The notes under the pieces are model-generated. The model was not told where the DNA came from. It did no database searches and saw nothing but the letters and a program-made list of their open reading frames with translations. The translations under genes were made by a program, and so were the position numbers. From Brachionus manjavacas (taxonomy: Eukaryota; Rotifera; Eurotatoria; Ploima; Brachionidae), in the NCBI GenBank assembly GCA_019054805.1, contig JAHQIY010000013.1, positions 2,294,001-2,358,000 on the forward strand: a DNA stretch of 64,000 nucleotides. Direction: 5' to 3'. This document shows positions 45,894 through 56,282 of the stretch, in pieces. Every line of letters begins with the position of its first letter. Position 1 is the stretch's first letter.

Positions 45894-46223
45894 TTAAGAT
45901 GGTGGCGGTGCCGGGCTTTCGGCCAGTTGAGCCTGCTGGGTGCTGAGAGCGGTGAGCTTTTTGCCGACTCTGTCATGGATCTCGAAGTACTTGGCCACGC
46001 AGCGGTCGATGCACACCGACTCGCCTTTGGTCAGGTCGTTTTCGTGGTACTTGGGAGGGATGCACTTTTTGTGGCACGAGGCAGTCATCCTAGAGAAAAA
46101 ATTAGGCTGGGGATTAGAGGCGCAAAGGGCACGCTACTTGGTGTACAGGTCCTGCATCATTTCGATCTCGATTTCGGACGCAACTTGCAGTTGCTGCTGG
46201 CTCAGAGCGGCGTTGGCGTTCAT
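45894..46223 (-). CDS. Mitochondrial intermembrane chaperone Tim10
   Basis: Two exons, 46223-46138 and 46089-45894, with a 48-bp intron (donor GTAGCG, acceptor TCTAG) splitting a Lys codon; 93 aa, the normal small-Tim size. Exon 1 reads [19 protein letters not shown]. Exon 2 carries the twin CX3C motif (CHKKC and CIDRC, 16 residues apart) and [20 protein letters not shown], a clear Tim10 signature. Tim9-Tim10 hexamers escort carrier and beta-barrel precursors across the intermembrane space. The C-terminus is Pro/Ala-rich. Confidence 0.95.
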
Positions 46224-47710
46224 TTTTTGCTATCCGCAGCTTCTAAATTTTTACACAATTTTTACCTAAATCTGTAAATTAAAAATGAAATTTTAAACTC
46301 AGCCCTTTAGCTCATTTGAATGATGGCTGATTCAAGCTCATCCAGAATTTAAACCTGTTATTCTCTTGAGTACTATTTCAAATGCTTCAGAAAAGAAAAA
46401 TTGGCAAAATTTCAATTTAGTAAATTTTTCACAAGAAAGCTGTTTTTTCTTCAAACTAACTTAACTTTGTGCCAAGACTCGACTTTGAACTTTTTTCACA
46501 ATTTAAACTAGAATTTTTTAAAAGATTAATTATAATTTTTACTTTTTTGAAAATTGAATTTTTATTTATTTTTTAACCAAAAACAAAAATGCTTCTAGTC
46601 TTGGCAAATTGAAGTTTCAAATCAAATTTTAATTCTAATTTTCAAATTTAATTTAAAATTTTAAAACTTAATTAATCTAATGATTTTGATAGTTTTTAAG
46701 AAATAAATACTAAACATTACTTGACATGTTGTGTCTAATAATGGTTCATTATCAAATTGACATCAAAATAAATGATCTCTAATTTATTTAACAAAAACAA
46801 TCAACAATTTAAATAATTTGGGTTAAGTTAATTCAAAAATTCAAATTTATATCCATTCGTTCAAACTTAAATAAATTACACTATTGCATTTTTAATAAAG
46901 ATTTTTTTTATCTTCGCCGAATGATAGCTACCATTGCGAAACTTCATCTAGTCTCGCTCCACAGGTCTCCTGATGTAGCTTATTTTTATTATTATTATTA
47001 TTAATTTAAAAAAATAGTAAATTTTTTCGTCTTTAAAAATAAATTTTCATTAAAATCAAGTAAAATATTTAAACTTAAAAAAAAAAGCTTAAAATTTAGT
47101 ACTGTTTCTATCAATATTCAATATTTTCTCTAAATATAAAAATATATTTATTTTTTGATTTTGTTTACTTTTAACAAATTTTGTTTAAAAATGTTTAACA
47201 GTATTTTTTTTAAATAATTATCAAAAATTGAATTAAACTGGGTTTCAATTAATTAAAATATATTTTGCTCCAGTTTTGCTCCAAACTTCACTGCCGCTAA
47301 AATTTATATACTATTTTTTAAGTAAAATTAAATAAATATTATAAAAAAATAAATCTACAAATTAAAAAATATATTCAAACTTTGTATTTTCACTATTAAA
47401 AGATTATTAATAAATAAATAATAATTAAAAGTTAAAAAAAAAAATCAAGTAAATCAAAAGATTCAAAATGTAAGTGAAAAAAAATAGAACTTTTACTTAA
47501 AAAATACCATGTAAATTTAAGGCAAAAAATGTAATCAAGAAATCTTGCCAATTAATTACACACTAAACACAGTAGTGGGAAGGCTTAGCAAATAGAAAAG
47601 GAATGGGTCATACCACCAGATCGGAATAAAAAAAAAAAAAAAAGAATATGAGTTACCTTGATTGGGATCTGTATGAAGTTTGATTAATCTGGTTTATTTG
47701 CTTGATTGGA
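46224..47710. other. AT-rich spacer with a retroposon 3' end
   Basis: No gene. 46911-47005 (+) is a GC-richer block (CGAATGATAGCTACCATTGC ... CTCCTGATGTAGCTTA) ending in (ATT)n, probably a retroposon 3' end. The rest is unremarkable. Confidence 0.5.
46911..47005 (+). mobile_element. Retroposon 3' end with (ATT)n tail
   Basis: GC-balanced sequence abruptly ending in TTATTATTATTATTATTA. A similar short GC block plus (ATT)n lies at 48130-48185 (CTTGCTGGCTTGTTGTAACT then TATTATTATT). Coding part absent. Confidence 0.5.
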
Positions 47711-48051
47711 GGCATTGTGAATTTTGAAGAAAAAAACAAAAAAAATAATCTTAAAATGAAATAATTTTTTTACTAAAAGTCTAAAAATAGTTCTGCAAAA
47801 TGTATCAGCTGGTACAAACTTTGTACCACCCAAATTTAGTCTCTGCAAAAACTCTGCAAGTTTGCAAAGCACTAAAAGTATTAGAAAATCATTAAAATTA
47901 AATTGCAGAGTTATTGCAGAGACTAAATTTGGGTGGTACAAAGTTTGTACCAGCTGATACATTTTGCAGAACTATTTTTAGACTTTTAGTAAAAAAGTTA
48001 TTTCATTTTAAGATTATTTTTTTTGTTTTTTTCTTCAAAATTCACAATGCC
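47711..48051. mobile_element. Foldback MITE with 149-bp arms and 9-bp TSD
   Basis: 341 bp. The arms start GGCATTGTGAATTTTGAAGA and are 149 bp each with two mismatches, around a 43-bp loop. It is flanked by a perfect 9-bp duplication TTGATTGGA (47702-47710, 48052-48060). Long TIRs plus 9-bp duplication point to a Mutator-like (MULE) derivative. The near-identity of the arms suggests recent insertion. An inner 17-bp near-palindrome, GGTACAAACTTTGTACC, lies in each arm. No coding capacity. Confidence 0.9.
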
Positions 48052-48129
48052 TTGATTGGATCGGTCTAAAAATCTAACGAGTAGAAAAAAAAAGAAAGAG
48101 TAGAAAAGAAAGAAAAAAAGAAAAAAAGC

Positions 48130-48185
48130 GCAAGTCTAGCTTGCTGGCTTGTTGTAACTAATATTATTATTATTATTATTAATTT
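48130..48185 (+). mobile_element. Short retroposon 3' end with (ATT)n tail
   Basis: GCAAGTCTAGCTTGCTGGCT followed by GTTGTAAC and (TAT)n. The CAAGTCTAGCTTG segment is self-complementary. Confidence 0.4.
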
Positions 48186-48428
48186 ATTATAGTAAAAAAT
48201 TTCCTAGTTAAAACTTATTTATTTGTTGATTAGTAAGTAAATCTTTTGTTGTTTATTTTTCAATATTACTTTAGCTTCTGACTGATTTTGGCATAGGATT
48301 TTTGTTACTTTGTTCTGAGGTCCTTAAAATAAATAGCTTAATCAAGTTGCTTTATATTGATATTTTAATTAGATTAATTTAAAGTTTCATTGTCTTTGTT
48401 GATGATGACAATTTGTATTTCTACAAAT

Positions 48429-49046
48429 TTAATACGTAAACGAATATTTGTCAATACCGATGATGCGTACTACTTCGAATAGTTCACGAATATTGTCGTT
48501 AGTAGCTGGGTTTGCATTAAGTTTGCAATGACGAATTGTTTCCGATTTGATTCTCCTGTTTGAAGTTGGTTCGAATTGGTCTTCTTCCAAGGCTCTTTTC
48601 GTTTTTTCATTAACTTTTTCATTGCTGCTATTATTAGCTTGTTCACTTAGCCAAATCATCAAATTATTTGGCTCGGTTGCCTTTAATCCTTTTTTCTCTA
48701 GAAGCTTGAAAATTTAGGCATAAATTTTTTTAAAATTTTCGATTGATCTTCTGCTAAGTCCATTACTTCTTTTAGAACAATTTTCAACATTTGCCAGAGC
48801 GGATAAAATGGCTTGGTTGGACTCAGTTTCAATTTCTGTATCTTCGTCCCCGTTCATTTAATGAGTATTAAGAATAATTTATGCTTTTCTTAGGATTTTT
48901 GACCAGCATGTAGTAATTTTCATTTATGATATTAAAAAATACCAAAAAAGAAAAAAATTAATTGTTTCTAGATTTTTTGCCCCGCAGGTTTTATTTTGAT
49001 CATTGATTTGGTTTTTACGAGGTCTACCTCTCGGACGTTTTTTCAT
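48429..49046 (-). pseudogene. AT-hook protein, degenerate or two-exon
   Basis: The first frame, ATG at 49046, reads MKKRPRGRPRKNQINDQNKT, a canonical RGRP AT-hook, and ends at 48924. A second frame (48857-48429) reads MNGDEDTEIETESNQAILSA, passes one in-frame TAA, then continues to ATEPNNLMIWLSEQANNSSN and EEDQFEPTSNRRIKSE. The acidic-then-basic make-up suggests a nuclear protein or a transposon accessory protein. No catalytic domain is seen and I do not recognise it. Confidence 0.4.
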
Positions 49047-49789
49047 GGTTTAGCTTTAATTTTTGACTATTAATAAATATTTGATTATTTGATCGACTTT
49101 TTTGTCGATTATCTGAGCTTGCTATTTTGATCTTTATATTTATCGATTTTGTTGATTTTTTATAAGTAAAATTTTGAACTTGCTAATTTAACCTTGCTAT
49201 TTTGATTAGTTTATTTTTTATGTTATCTAATTTATTTCAAAAAATGCATCGAAATTTGATCGCGCATTTGAAATGTTTTTGTCAAATTTTATCAAAAATT
49301 AGCTTTGCCTTAATTAAATTAAAATAATAATTATCATCATTCTTACAATTTGTAAATTGGCATTAGTTAATTCTATTGAGCATTAGAAGTATTTTAACCT
49401 TTATTTTCTGTTTTATTCAAATTTTTAGATTTTTATCTTTTTTAGATTTTGGTAGATTTTTTATTAATGATAAAACAGGACAAAGAAAAAGGCGTAATTT
49501 TCTTAAATATGAAAAGGGGATTTTTTCTTGTCTTAAAACGAGATAATTTTCAAATGAATAATTTTTTCGCGGTAAAAAACGAGATGACTTAAATACCATT
49601 TATAAAAAAATTTTAGATTATAATTAATTTTAAAACATTTTTTGCTATTAGAATTATTTTCAAAATTAATTATGAAATTTTTTTCTTCAAATATTCAAAT
49701 GCTGGATTCAAAAAGTGAGTCCAATTAGAGTTTTATCAAAAGAATGGACACTCAGTCAATTGCCAGATAAAGATAAAAACCATAAATGA

Positions 49790-50290
49790 GTCTAGTCCAA
49801 GTCTTCGATTGTTAAAACTTTTTCATTATTGTTTTGATAATTCTTCTCTAGGCCTTCTTTCAAACTATTTTGAAAATAGATCTCAGATAGTGAGAATAGC
49901 AGTGAAATTTTCAAACTTACACAATTAAAATTGGGGGTACCACGGAGATCTGTTTTTTGGTCCTCTTCTTTTTCTTATTTTTGTGAATGATTTACCAATT
50001 TTGATTATTATTCGTATTTAAAAATTTAAGTATCACAATGCTTGCAAATGATACAACATTTAGTATCTCTGATAAAGATTTCGAAACGAAAAAATTAAAT
50101 TGAATATTTTAATCGTAATAAAATAGATATAAATTGTTCCAAGACTATTTGCATGATTTTTACAAAAGTTGAAAAAGAATTTGAAAAATATTTTAACATT
50201 GATTAAGATCTTGCATCAAAGTTTTTAGAAAATTATTTTCTATCTAAAGAGTTTTATTTGAAGACTCAATCCTGAGGTACTAAAAATTTG
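49790..50290 (+). mobile_element. LINE reverse transcriptase relic
   Basis: Reads NSSLGLLSNYFENRSQIVRI, then a decayed motif B (GPLLFLIFVNDLP) and LANDTTFSISDKDF where YADDT is expected, with multiple stops and the catalytic Asp pair lost. No tail. Confidence 0.72.
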
Positions 50291-50299
50291 TAAAAGGTT

Positions 50300-52127
50300 C
50301 CCAGTCAGACAAAATCGATGACTTCATGGATGTTTCATCTATGAATCATCTCATTTTTAATGCATGAAAAATGTTTTTGGATTAAAACCAGGAATTTTTC
50401 ATCTTTTTCTCTTCAGAATATAAAAAAATGACCCAATCATGAAAAACTTAGCATTTTCATCGTTGCTTCATTCTTGAAACATTGCATTAACTGTTATTGT
50501 ATTATTTGGATTAAAGACAAGAAAACGTTCATGAGCTAAATTGTTTGATTGTGGAGTGTTATTGGTTCTTAGAAATTTTTCATTGTGCTTTTAAATTTTC
50601 TAAATAGATGTTTCGATTTTGACTTTCCCTTTCAATAGAACTGATCATGAGAATATTCAGTGTGAGCTGTGAGCTACTATAAAAGCAAGCAAATATAAAC
50701 CTCATCTTTAATAAATAAAATATATTATAGAACCACTCTCTCAATCTCCTACCCCTACCCTAAGCTTACATCAGTTTTTCAAACAGAAATTAAACGAAAC
50801 AAACTTAGTTAGTTGACATCAAATTTTATTTGTAAACAATTTCAGGATTTCTTTAAAAAGATTTGAAGAAAAATTGCTTATTAATTTTATTCTTAAATAG
50901 CCATTAATATAATTTGAATTTTTATTTATTTAGATATTGCCTAAAAATTCGTAAATTACCGAAATAATGAGAAAAAAATAACGAAAATTATAAAATCAGC
51001 CAGTTTAGAAGAATGCCTTAGTCTAATAGTCGAAAAAGATGAAGCTGATATATACAATAATTCTATAAAGCGATATTTAGTGATAATTCATGTTCAATTA
51101 TTTATCAGTGTATCAGCTCTTAACAAAAGACGTTATTTATATAATTGGATTGCTTATAATGTTCTTTGATTTCAAATTTGCTCAAGCTACTTTTTGTCTA
51201 GTTAAAGGGCCATTGAGTAATTTTAAAATTAATAAGCAACTTATTGAATAAGAAATTAAAGTCTTTCTATTGAGAAAATGTGAAATAATGTTCGCCTTAG
51301 TCAAGCGTCAAAATTAATTTTCAGTCAAAAATCAGTTGAAAAAAAAACTTGTTAAATTTTTGCTTATTATTTACTTAAAAATTATTTGAAAAATTAAAAA
51401 ATGATTTTTTGCTCTTTTTCGAAGTCGCCTAATTTCTTGTCTTTTTAACTTTTTGGACTCCTGTAAATTGTATCATGTAGAACTTTTTGCGTTCTTGAAT
51501 TTGAGCTATTAATCATTATCGTAGCTAGAAGATTGACCATTCTGCAGTGACTTGAAAACTGAGTCCTTGGCAAACACTTGTAAGTTTCCCATGTGCATAA
51601 CTTTTCGAATCTTTGACCTTTTTTTGATCTGTAAAAGCCAAAGTCAAGAAAATTTCAAGATCTATCTAGTGGTAACTTCGGTTTTGCATAATTCGAAAAA
51701 TTCATTGCAAAAAACCCATTTGAAAAACGTCAAAAAATGGGTTTTTTGCTCTTTTTCGAAGTCGCCTAATTTCTTGTCCTTTTAACTTTTTGGACTCCTG
51801 TAAATTGTATCATGTAGAACTTTATGCGCTCTTGAATTTGAGCTATTAATCATTATCTTAGCTAAAAAATTGACCATTCAGCAGTGACTTCAGTTGAAAA
51901 AAACCTTATTAAATTTTTGCTTATTATTAACTTTAAAATTATTTGAAAAATTAAAAAATTTTATTTAATAATTAAATAAATTATGGTGTATTAAAGAAAA
52001 TTTCATAGATTATTTCCGATGAAATATACTTATTTTCATCGGTGAATCTAGATAAAATGGTTCATAACTCATTAATGATTCATCTATCAATTTTCATCGA
52101 TTAATCATCGTTTTCTTTGTGACTGGG
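50300..52127. mobile_element. Possible TIR element (CCCAGTCA ends)
   Basis: CCCAGTCAGACAAAATCGAT at the left and, reversed, CCCAGTCACAAAGAAAACGA at the right are inverted, with further inverted similarity (ATCGATGA, GATGAATCAT) inside. No target duplication was found. It contains the direct repeats at 51330-51962 and a short open stretch near 51000 (reads SLEECLSLIVEKDEADIYNN). A low-certainty transposon call. Confidence 0.35.
51330..51962 (+). repeat. Composite repeat array A-B-C-B-A
   Basis: Unit A (TTAAATTTTTGCTTATTATT...) occurs at about 51330-51403 and 51893-51962. Unit B (CTCTTTTTCGAAGTCGCCTA...) occurs at about 51405-51552 and 51744-51892. Between them C (51590-51740) matches 34560-34790. 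All copies are in the same orientation. No protein coded. Confidence 0.7.
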
Positions 52128-52837
52128 TTATAACATTTTGCCGAGCCATTCCATTCAAAAGCTGATTTTGAGACTGATTTTATTACATATTTATTCTGAA
52201 GAACAGATATAAATAAAATAAATTATTCAAAAATCATAAATTGCTTTGTGATTAAGAGATCAATTCTGAAATTTACGACATTCAAACTTTTTAAACTGAA
52301 TTAATAAAATTAAAACTGAATTAAATTAAATAAATTTAAACTGAATAAAATAAATTTAATTTTTTAAAGCTTTGTCGCAAATTTTGAAAAGAAAAAAAAA
52401 TGTTCATATATCTTTTTTTATAATATAATTGTGATTCAGTCTCTTGAAGCATGGACACTAGTCTGTTGATTAACCTTGATTCTAAAATTTAAAATAATTA
52501 AAAAAAACTAATTTTTTGCCAAGTTAATTTAAAAAATAAAAATAATTTAAAATTTTACTAAAACATTAGAAAAAAGAAATTTGAAAAAAATTTGAAAAAA
52601 AATTAGGGCGCATTTTTACGCGGAAAAGAAAAGCACATGCAATTTCTCTTTATTGAAAAATTACGAAATTTTTTACTATACACAAAAAAACAAACTTTTT
52701 TAATTTAAATATTTTTTTTGTTTAAAATGATGCAAAATTTCTAATATTTAAACCATTTATAACAAAAAAAGAGATTTTATTTTACATATTCTTAGAGTTT
52801 TAATAAAAAAAAAACAAACTATTAAAAAAACTGAACA

Positions 52838-54562
52838 ATGTCTTGGTTATTCGGAGTAAAAACCCCTCAAGTGCCGCCATCTGAGCCACCACCACCTCCA
52901 CCTGACTCCACAGACAAGAACCAGGCGAGCAAAGCGGCCCAAAACACCGAAAGCCAGTACCGGTTCGACTCGGCAGCGCTGGAACGCGCAGCCCGAGCAG
53001 CCAAGGACCTGGAAAAATCAGCTCATGCCAAAGACCTGCTGAACTTGTCACGCGAACAAGAAAGGACCAAACAGATGGAATACGAAAAGCAGATCAAAGA
53101 AATGCAGACCTATCAGGAAGAGCTGAAGGCCAAGTCGGCGCAGCAGCTGGCCGAAGAGCGGCGCAAGCTGCTGGACGAAGAGACGAGGCACAATCAGGAG
53201 CGGGCGCGTTACCAGGACCAGTTGGCCCGCAAGCGCCACGAGGACCAGATGGCTCAGCAGTCGCGGCTTCAGGACGAGCTGTTGCGCAGACAAGAAGAAT
53301 CTGTGGCCAAGCAGGAGTCGATGCGCAAGAAGACCATGGAACAGGAGGCCGAGCTCAAGCACCAGTACGACATGAAGCGGCTGCAGGCCGAGCTGAAGGG
53401 CAAGGCGCAAATTGAGCGCGAAAACCGCGACATTCACCTCGAACAGATCAAGCTGAAGGCCCAGGAGCACAGACAGACGCTGCTGGAGGGCATCAAGACA
53501 GCGGGCAGTGTGCTCGGCACCGGCTACCAGGCCCTGGTCGAGGACCCCAACAAAATAGTGCTGACTGCCGGTGGTTTGACCCTGATCGCTCTGGGCGTCT
53601 ACTCGGCCAAGCAGTCGTCCCTGCTGGCCGGCAAGTACGTCGAGGCCAGACTGGGCAAGCCATCTCTGGTCCGCGAGACCTCCCGGCTCACCATACTCGA
53701 CCTGTTCAAGCATCCGATCAAAAGCGTCCAGCGGCTCAGAAGCCGCGGCCAGGACTCGCTGCAAGGGGTGGTGCTGGAGCCCGAGCTGGAAGTGCGCCTC
53801 AGAGAAATAGCCGTGTCGACCAAGAACACCAAGTCGAACAAGGGCTTGTTCAGGAACTTGCTGATGCATGGTCCGCCGGGCACAGGCAAGACCTTGTTCG
53901 CCAAAAAGCTGGCCATGCACTCGGGCATGGACTACGCCATTTTGACGGGCGGCGATGTGGCGCCAATGGGCCGCGAGGGTGTCTCCGCCATACACAAGGT
54001 GTTCGACTGGTCGGCGACCAGTAGACGCGGCCTGCTGCTCTTTGTGGACGAGGCAGACGCGTTCCTGAGAAAAAGAGCTAATGAACAGATCAGCGAGGAC
54101 CTGCGCGCCTCTCTCAACGCCTTTTTGTACCGCACTGGCGAGCAGTCCAACAAGTTCATGCTGGTTTTGGCGAGCAATCAGCCCGAGCAGTTTGACTATG
54201 CCATCAATGATCGTTTGGATGAAATTGTGAGCTTTAGCTTGCCCGGCCTCGACGAAAGAAAGAGAATGATCTACCACTATTTTGACAAGTATTTGTTGAA
54301 GGCGGGCGCTGGCGCGCGCCAAGTCAAGCTCGGCAGTTTTGATTTTGTGAAGAAGTGCGAGGAGTTGGCCGCCAAGACTGAGGGATTTTCTGGCCGCGAG
54401 ATCTCCAAGCTGATTGTGTCGTGTCAGGCGGGCGCCTACGCCTCCCAAGATGGCGTGCTCACCGAGGCCATTATTGAACAGAAGCTCAGGTTTGCTTTGG
54501 ATGCGCATGAAAAGAAGGTGAAGTGGAGGTCGGAACAGGAGAGGGAAGAGATGGCTCAGTGA
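52838..54562 (+). CDS. ATAD3 mitochondrial inner-membrane AAA+ ATPase
   Basis: 574 aa, single exon, start [20 protein letters not shown], the proline-rich ATAD3 N-terminus. Then [20 protein letters not shown], a long charged coiled coil (about 60-220), a central membrane segment ([15 protein letters not shown], about 238-255), and the AAA+ core: Walker A GPPGTGKT (about 345), Walker [13 protein letters not shown] (about 400-408), and sensor-1 [10 protein letters not shown]. It spans the inner membrane at contact sites and is linked to nucleoid, cristae and lipid organisation. Length matches ATAD3A (about 586). GC-rich and intronless. The polyadenylation signal AATAAA is at 54670. Confidence 0.96.
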   Translation: MSWLFGVKTPQVPPSEPPPPPPDSTDKNQASKAAQNTESQYRFDSAALERAARAAKDLEKSAHAKDLLNLSREQERTKQMEYEKQIKEMQTYQEELKAKSAQQLAEERRKLLDEETRHNQERARYQDQLARKRHEDQMAQQSRLQDELLRRQEESVAKQESMRKKTMEQEAELKHQYDMKRLQAELKGKAQIERENRDIHLEQIKLKAQEHRQTLLEGIKTAGSVLGTGYQALVEDPNKIVLTAGGLTLIALGVYSAKQSSLLAGKYVEARLGKPSLVRETSRLTILDLFKHPIKSVQRLRSRGQDSLQGVVLEPELEVRLREIAVSTKNTKSNKGLFRNLLMHGPPGTGKTLFAKKLAMHSGMDYAILTGGDVAPMGREGVSAIHKVFDWSATSRRGLLLFVDEADAFLRKRANEQISEDLRASLNAFLYRTGEQSNKFMLVLASNQPEQFDYAINDRLDEIVSFSLPGLDERKRMIYHYFDKYLLKAGAGARQVKLGSFDFVKKCEELAAKTEGFSGREISKLIVSCQAGAYASQDGVLTEAIIEQKLRFALDAHEKKVKWRSEQEREEMAQ

Positions 54563-55414
54563 CAGTTTTAGATTTTGTTTTGTCAAATATTCAAAGGAAA
54601 TATTTTAGGATTTTGTCGGTGTTTTTTAGGTTTTTTTTTTTAAGTTTTTAAGTAATTTTTATCTAATGAAATAAATATTTAGAAATTTAGAAGAAAAAAA
54701 TTTTCGGCATTGTGAATTTTCATGCAAACCTTGCAAAAATTACAAAAATTAAATTCTATTTGATTAATTTAAATGGAAAAAATTGAGCTTTTTAAACTTT
54801 GATGATGAAACAACATGAAACAAATAATATATAAAATATGTGTCACTTTATTCAACAAAAAAAGATAAATTTTCTTTAAAAGGCAAATATAAATGATCAA
54901 ATATTTTTTTATTTGAAACTGAAAATTTGCTGAAATTCAAATTTGCTGAAATTCTGAATTAATCTCAAAATTTACCTAGCTGAATTTTTTCGTGGTCGTA
55001 GCAAAAAAATCACAAATTAAATTTCCAATCACAATTACCAATAATTTTTATTTTAAACCATTTTTTCATTACAATAATAAAAAATTAAAAAAATAGAAAA
55101 AAAAACTATTGCACACATTTATTCAAACTAAAAAAATTTTTTGCAATTTTGTGTCACAAATTTTACATTTCATGGTATTTCCGAATCTTATAATTAAAAT
55201 TAAAATCATTTAAAAAAGGAATAATTTTATAAAAGAATTCTTTCAAGCAAGTTAAAGCCCATTAAAAATGATTTTTTTTAAATATTAACTTTTAAAATTA
55301 AAAGATTATAATAATTCTGTTATTTTTGAGTCATTTAGCCGCAAATAGATCAAAAAATGAAGTATCCAAGAATTTTTCTTTAAAAAAACCTTTTTAAGGG
55401 ATGATTTGTTTATA
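54563..55414. other. ATAD3 3' region and gene-free spacer
   Basis: AATAAA at 54670-54675 probably ends the ATAD3 mRNA. The rest is AT-rich, nothing recognised. Confidence 0.55.
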
Positions 55415-56024
55415 CAGTGCTGCTACGATACCTTGAATTCACCATATTTTAAGTAAATTATGGTAAATTCACGATATTTTGCCATATTTACCGTAATATA
55501 TGGTAATCTAAAAAGGGTATTTTTCGCAAAATAACGATAATTACTGTAAAATTCAGTGAAAAAAAATTTCCAAAATTTCTCAAAAAAAAACGATTTTCAT
55601 TTTTTTTTTTCTCTCGGTAAATTTTTGTAAAAAAAGGTAAAAATTCAAGAAAAAAGGAAAAATGGATTTTTTATTATTTCATTCAATTTTTTTTTTAAAG
55701 AAAATAAATTTTATTTTCTAGCTTTTTTTGCTTTTAAGCTGTTAACTGCCTTGTCCAAAGCTTCTTTGAATGTTGATCCTTTGGAATAAATTTTACAATT
55801 ATTTGTTTTCCCAAATCAGTATTTGAAAATATTTTTTCAAAAAAAAATTTTTTTTCATGAAAATCGGTTTTTTTCGAGAAATTTTGGAAATTTTTTTTTC
55901 ACTGAATTTTACCATAATTTTCGGTATTTTACGATAATTATCGTTATTTTACGAAAAATACCCTTTTTTAGATTTCCATATTTTACGGTAAATATGGTTA
56001 ATTCAAGGTATCGTAGCAGCACTG
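55415..56024. mobile_element. Long-TIR DNA element with TA duplication
   Basis: 610 bp. Ends CAGTGCTGCTACGATACC and its exact inverse; TA on both sides (55413-55414, 56025-56026). The arms extend about 170 bp with indels and are rich in TACCGTAA/TTACGGTA-type motifs. The interior (55720-55820, minus) has overlapping short open stretches (one reads STFKEALDKAVNSLKAKKAR), perhaps a transposase or captured remnant. The TA target suggests Tc1/mariner or pogo-type mobilisation. Confidence 0.82.
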
Positions 56025-56083
56025 TATTACCATAAAAATTACAGCTGAACCGATAGTTTGAATGCCTAGATTCCATTTACTCT

Positions 56084-56282
56084 CTAGATTTCTTTGAACA
56101 TTTCATTTAAGTCTTTAAATAACTTATGTAAATCATAAGCGATCGCTTTACCTCGCATTCTGATTTTAAAAAAAGATTTGAATAAATCCGACAAAACTTG
56201 GTCAACATCGCCTAATGCTTTGTCAGTTTGACCCTCTAAAATGCTTTCTTTAGATAAAAGTTGACTTACTGTGAAAGATCGG
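56084..56282 (-). CDS. Candidate terminal exon, function unknown
   Basis: After a TTTTTTTAG acceptor the minus strand is open for 65 codons to TAG at 56084: SKESILEGQTDKALGDVDQV, LSDLFKSFFKIRMRGKAIAY and DLHKLFKDLNEMFKEI. The amphipathic, helical composition is clearly more protein-like than the surroundings. No upstream exon or initiating ATG was found. The TA element at 55415-56024 sits about 60 bp beyond the stop. Could be the end of a real gene or a dead one. Confidence 0.35.

Noticed and set aside
46911-46980. Hammerhead ribozyme (GAAAC and CTGATG present)
   Set aside because: The core reads CTGATGT instead of CTGATGA, the order would need a type II permutation, and the flanking stems do not pair.
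53048-54586. 512-codon open frame antisense to ATAD3
   Set aside because: GC-rich codon composition on the sense strand leaves the antisense frame open. The sense product is a clear, complete ATAD3, and the antisense peptide has low-complexity Leu/Gln composition.
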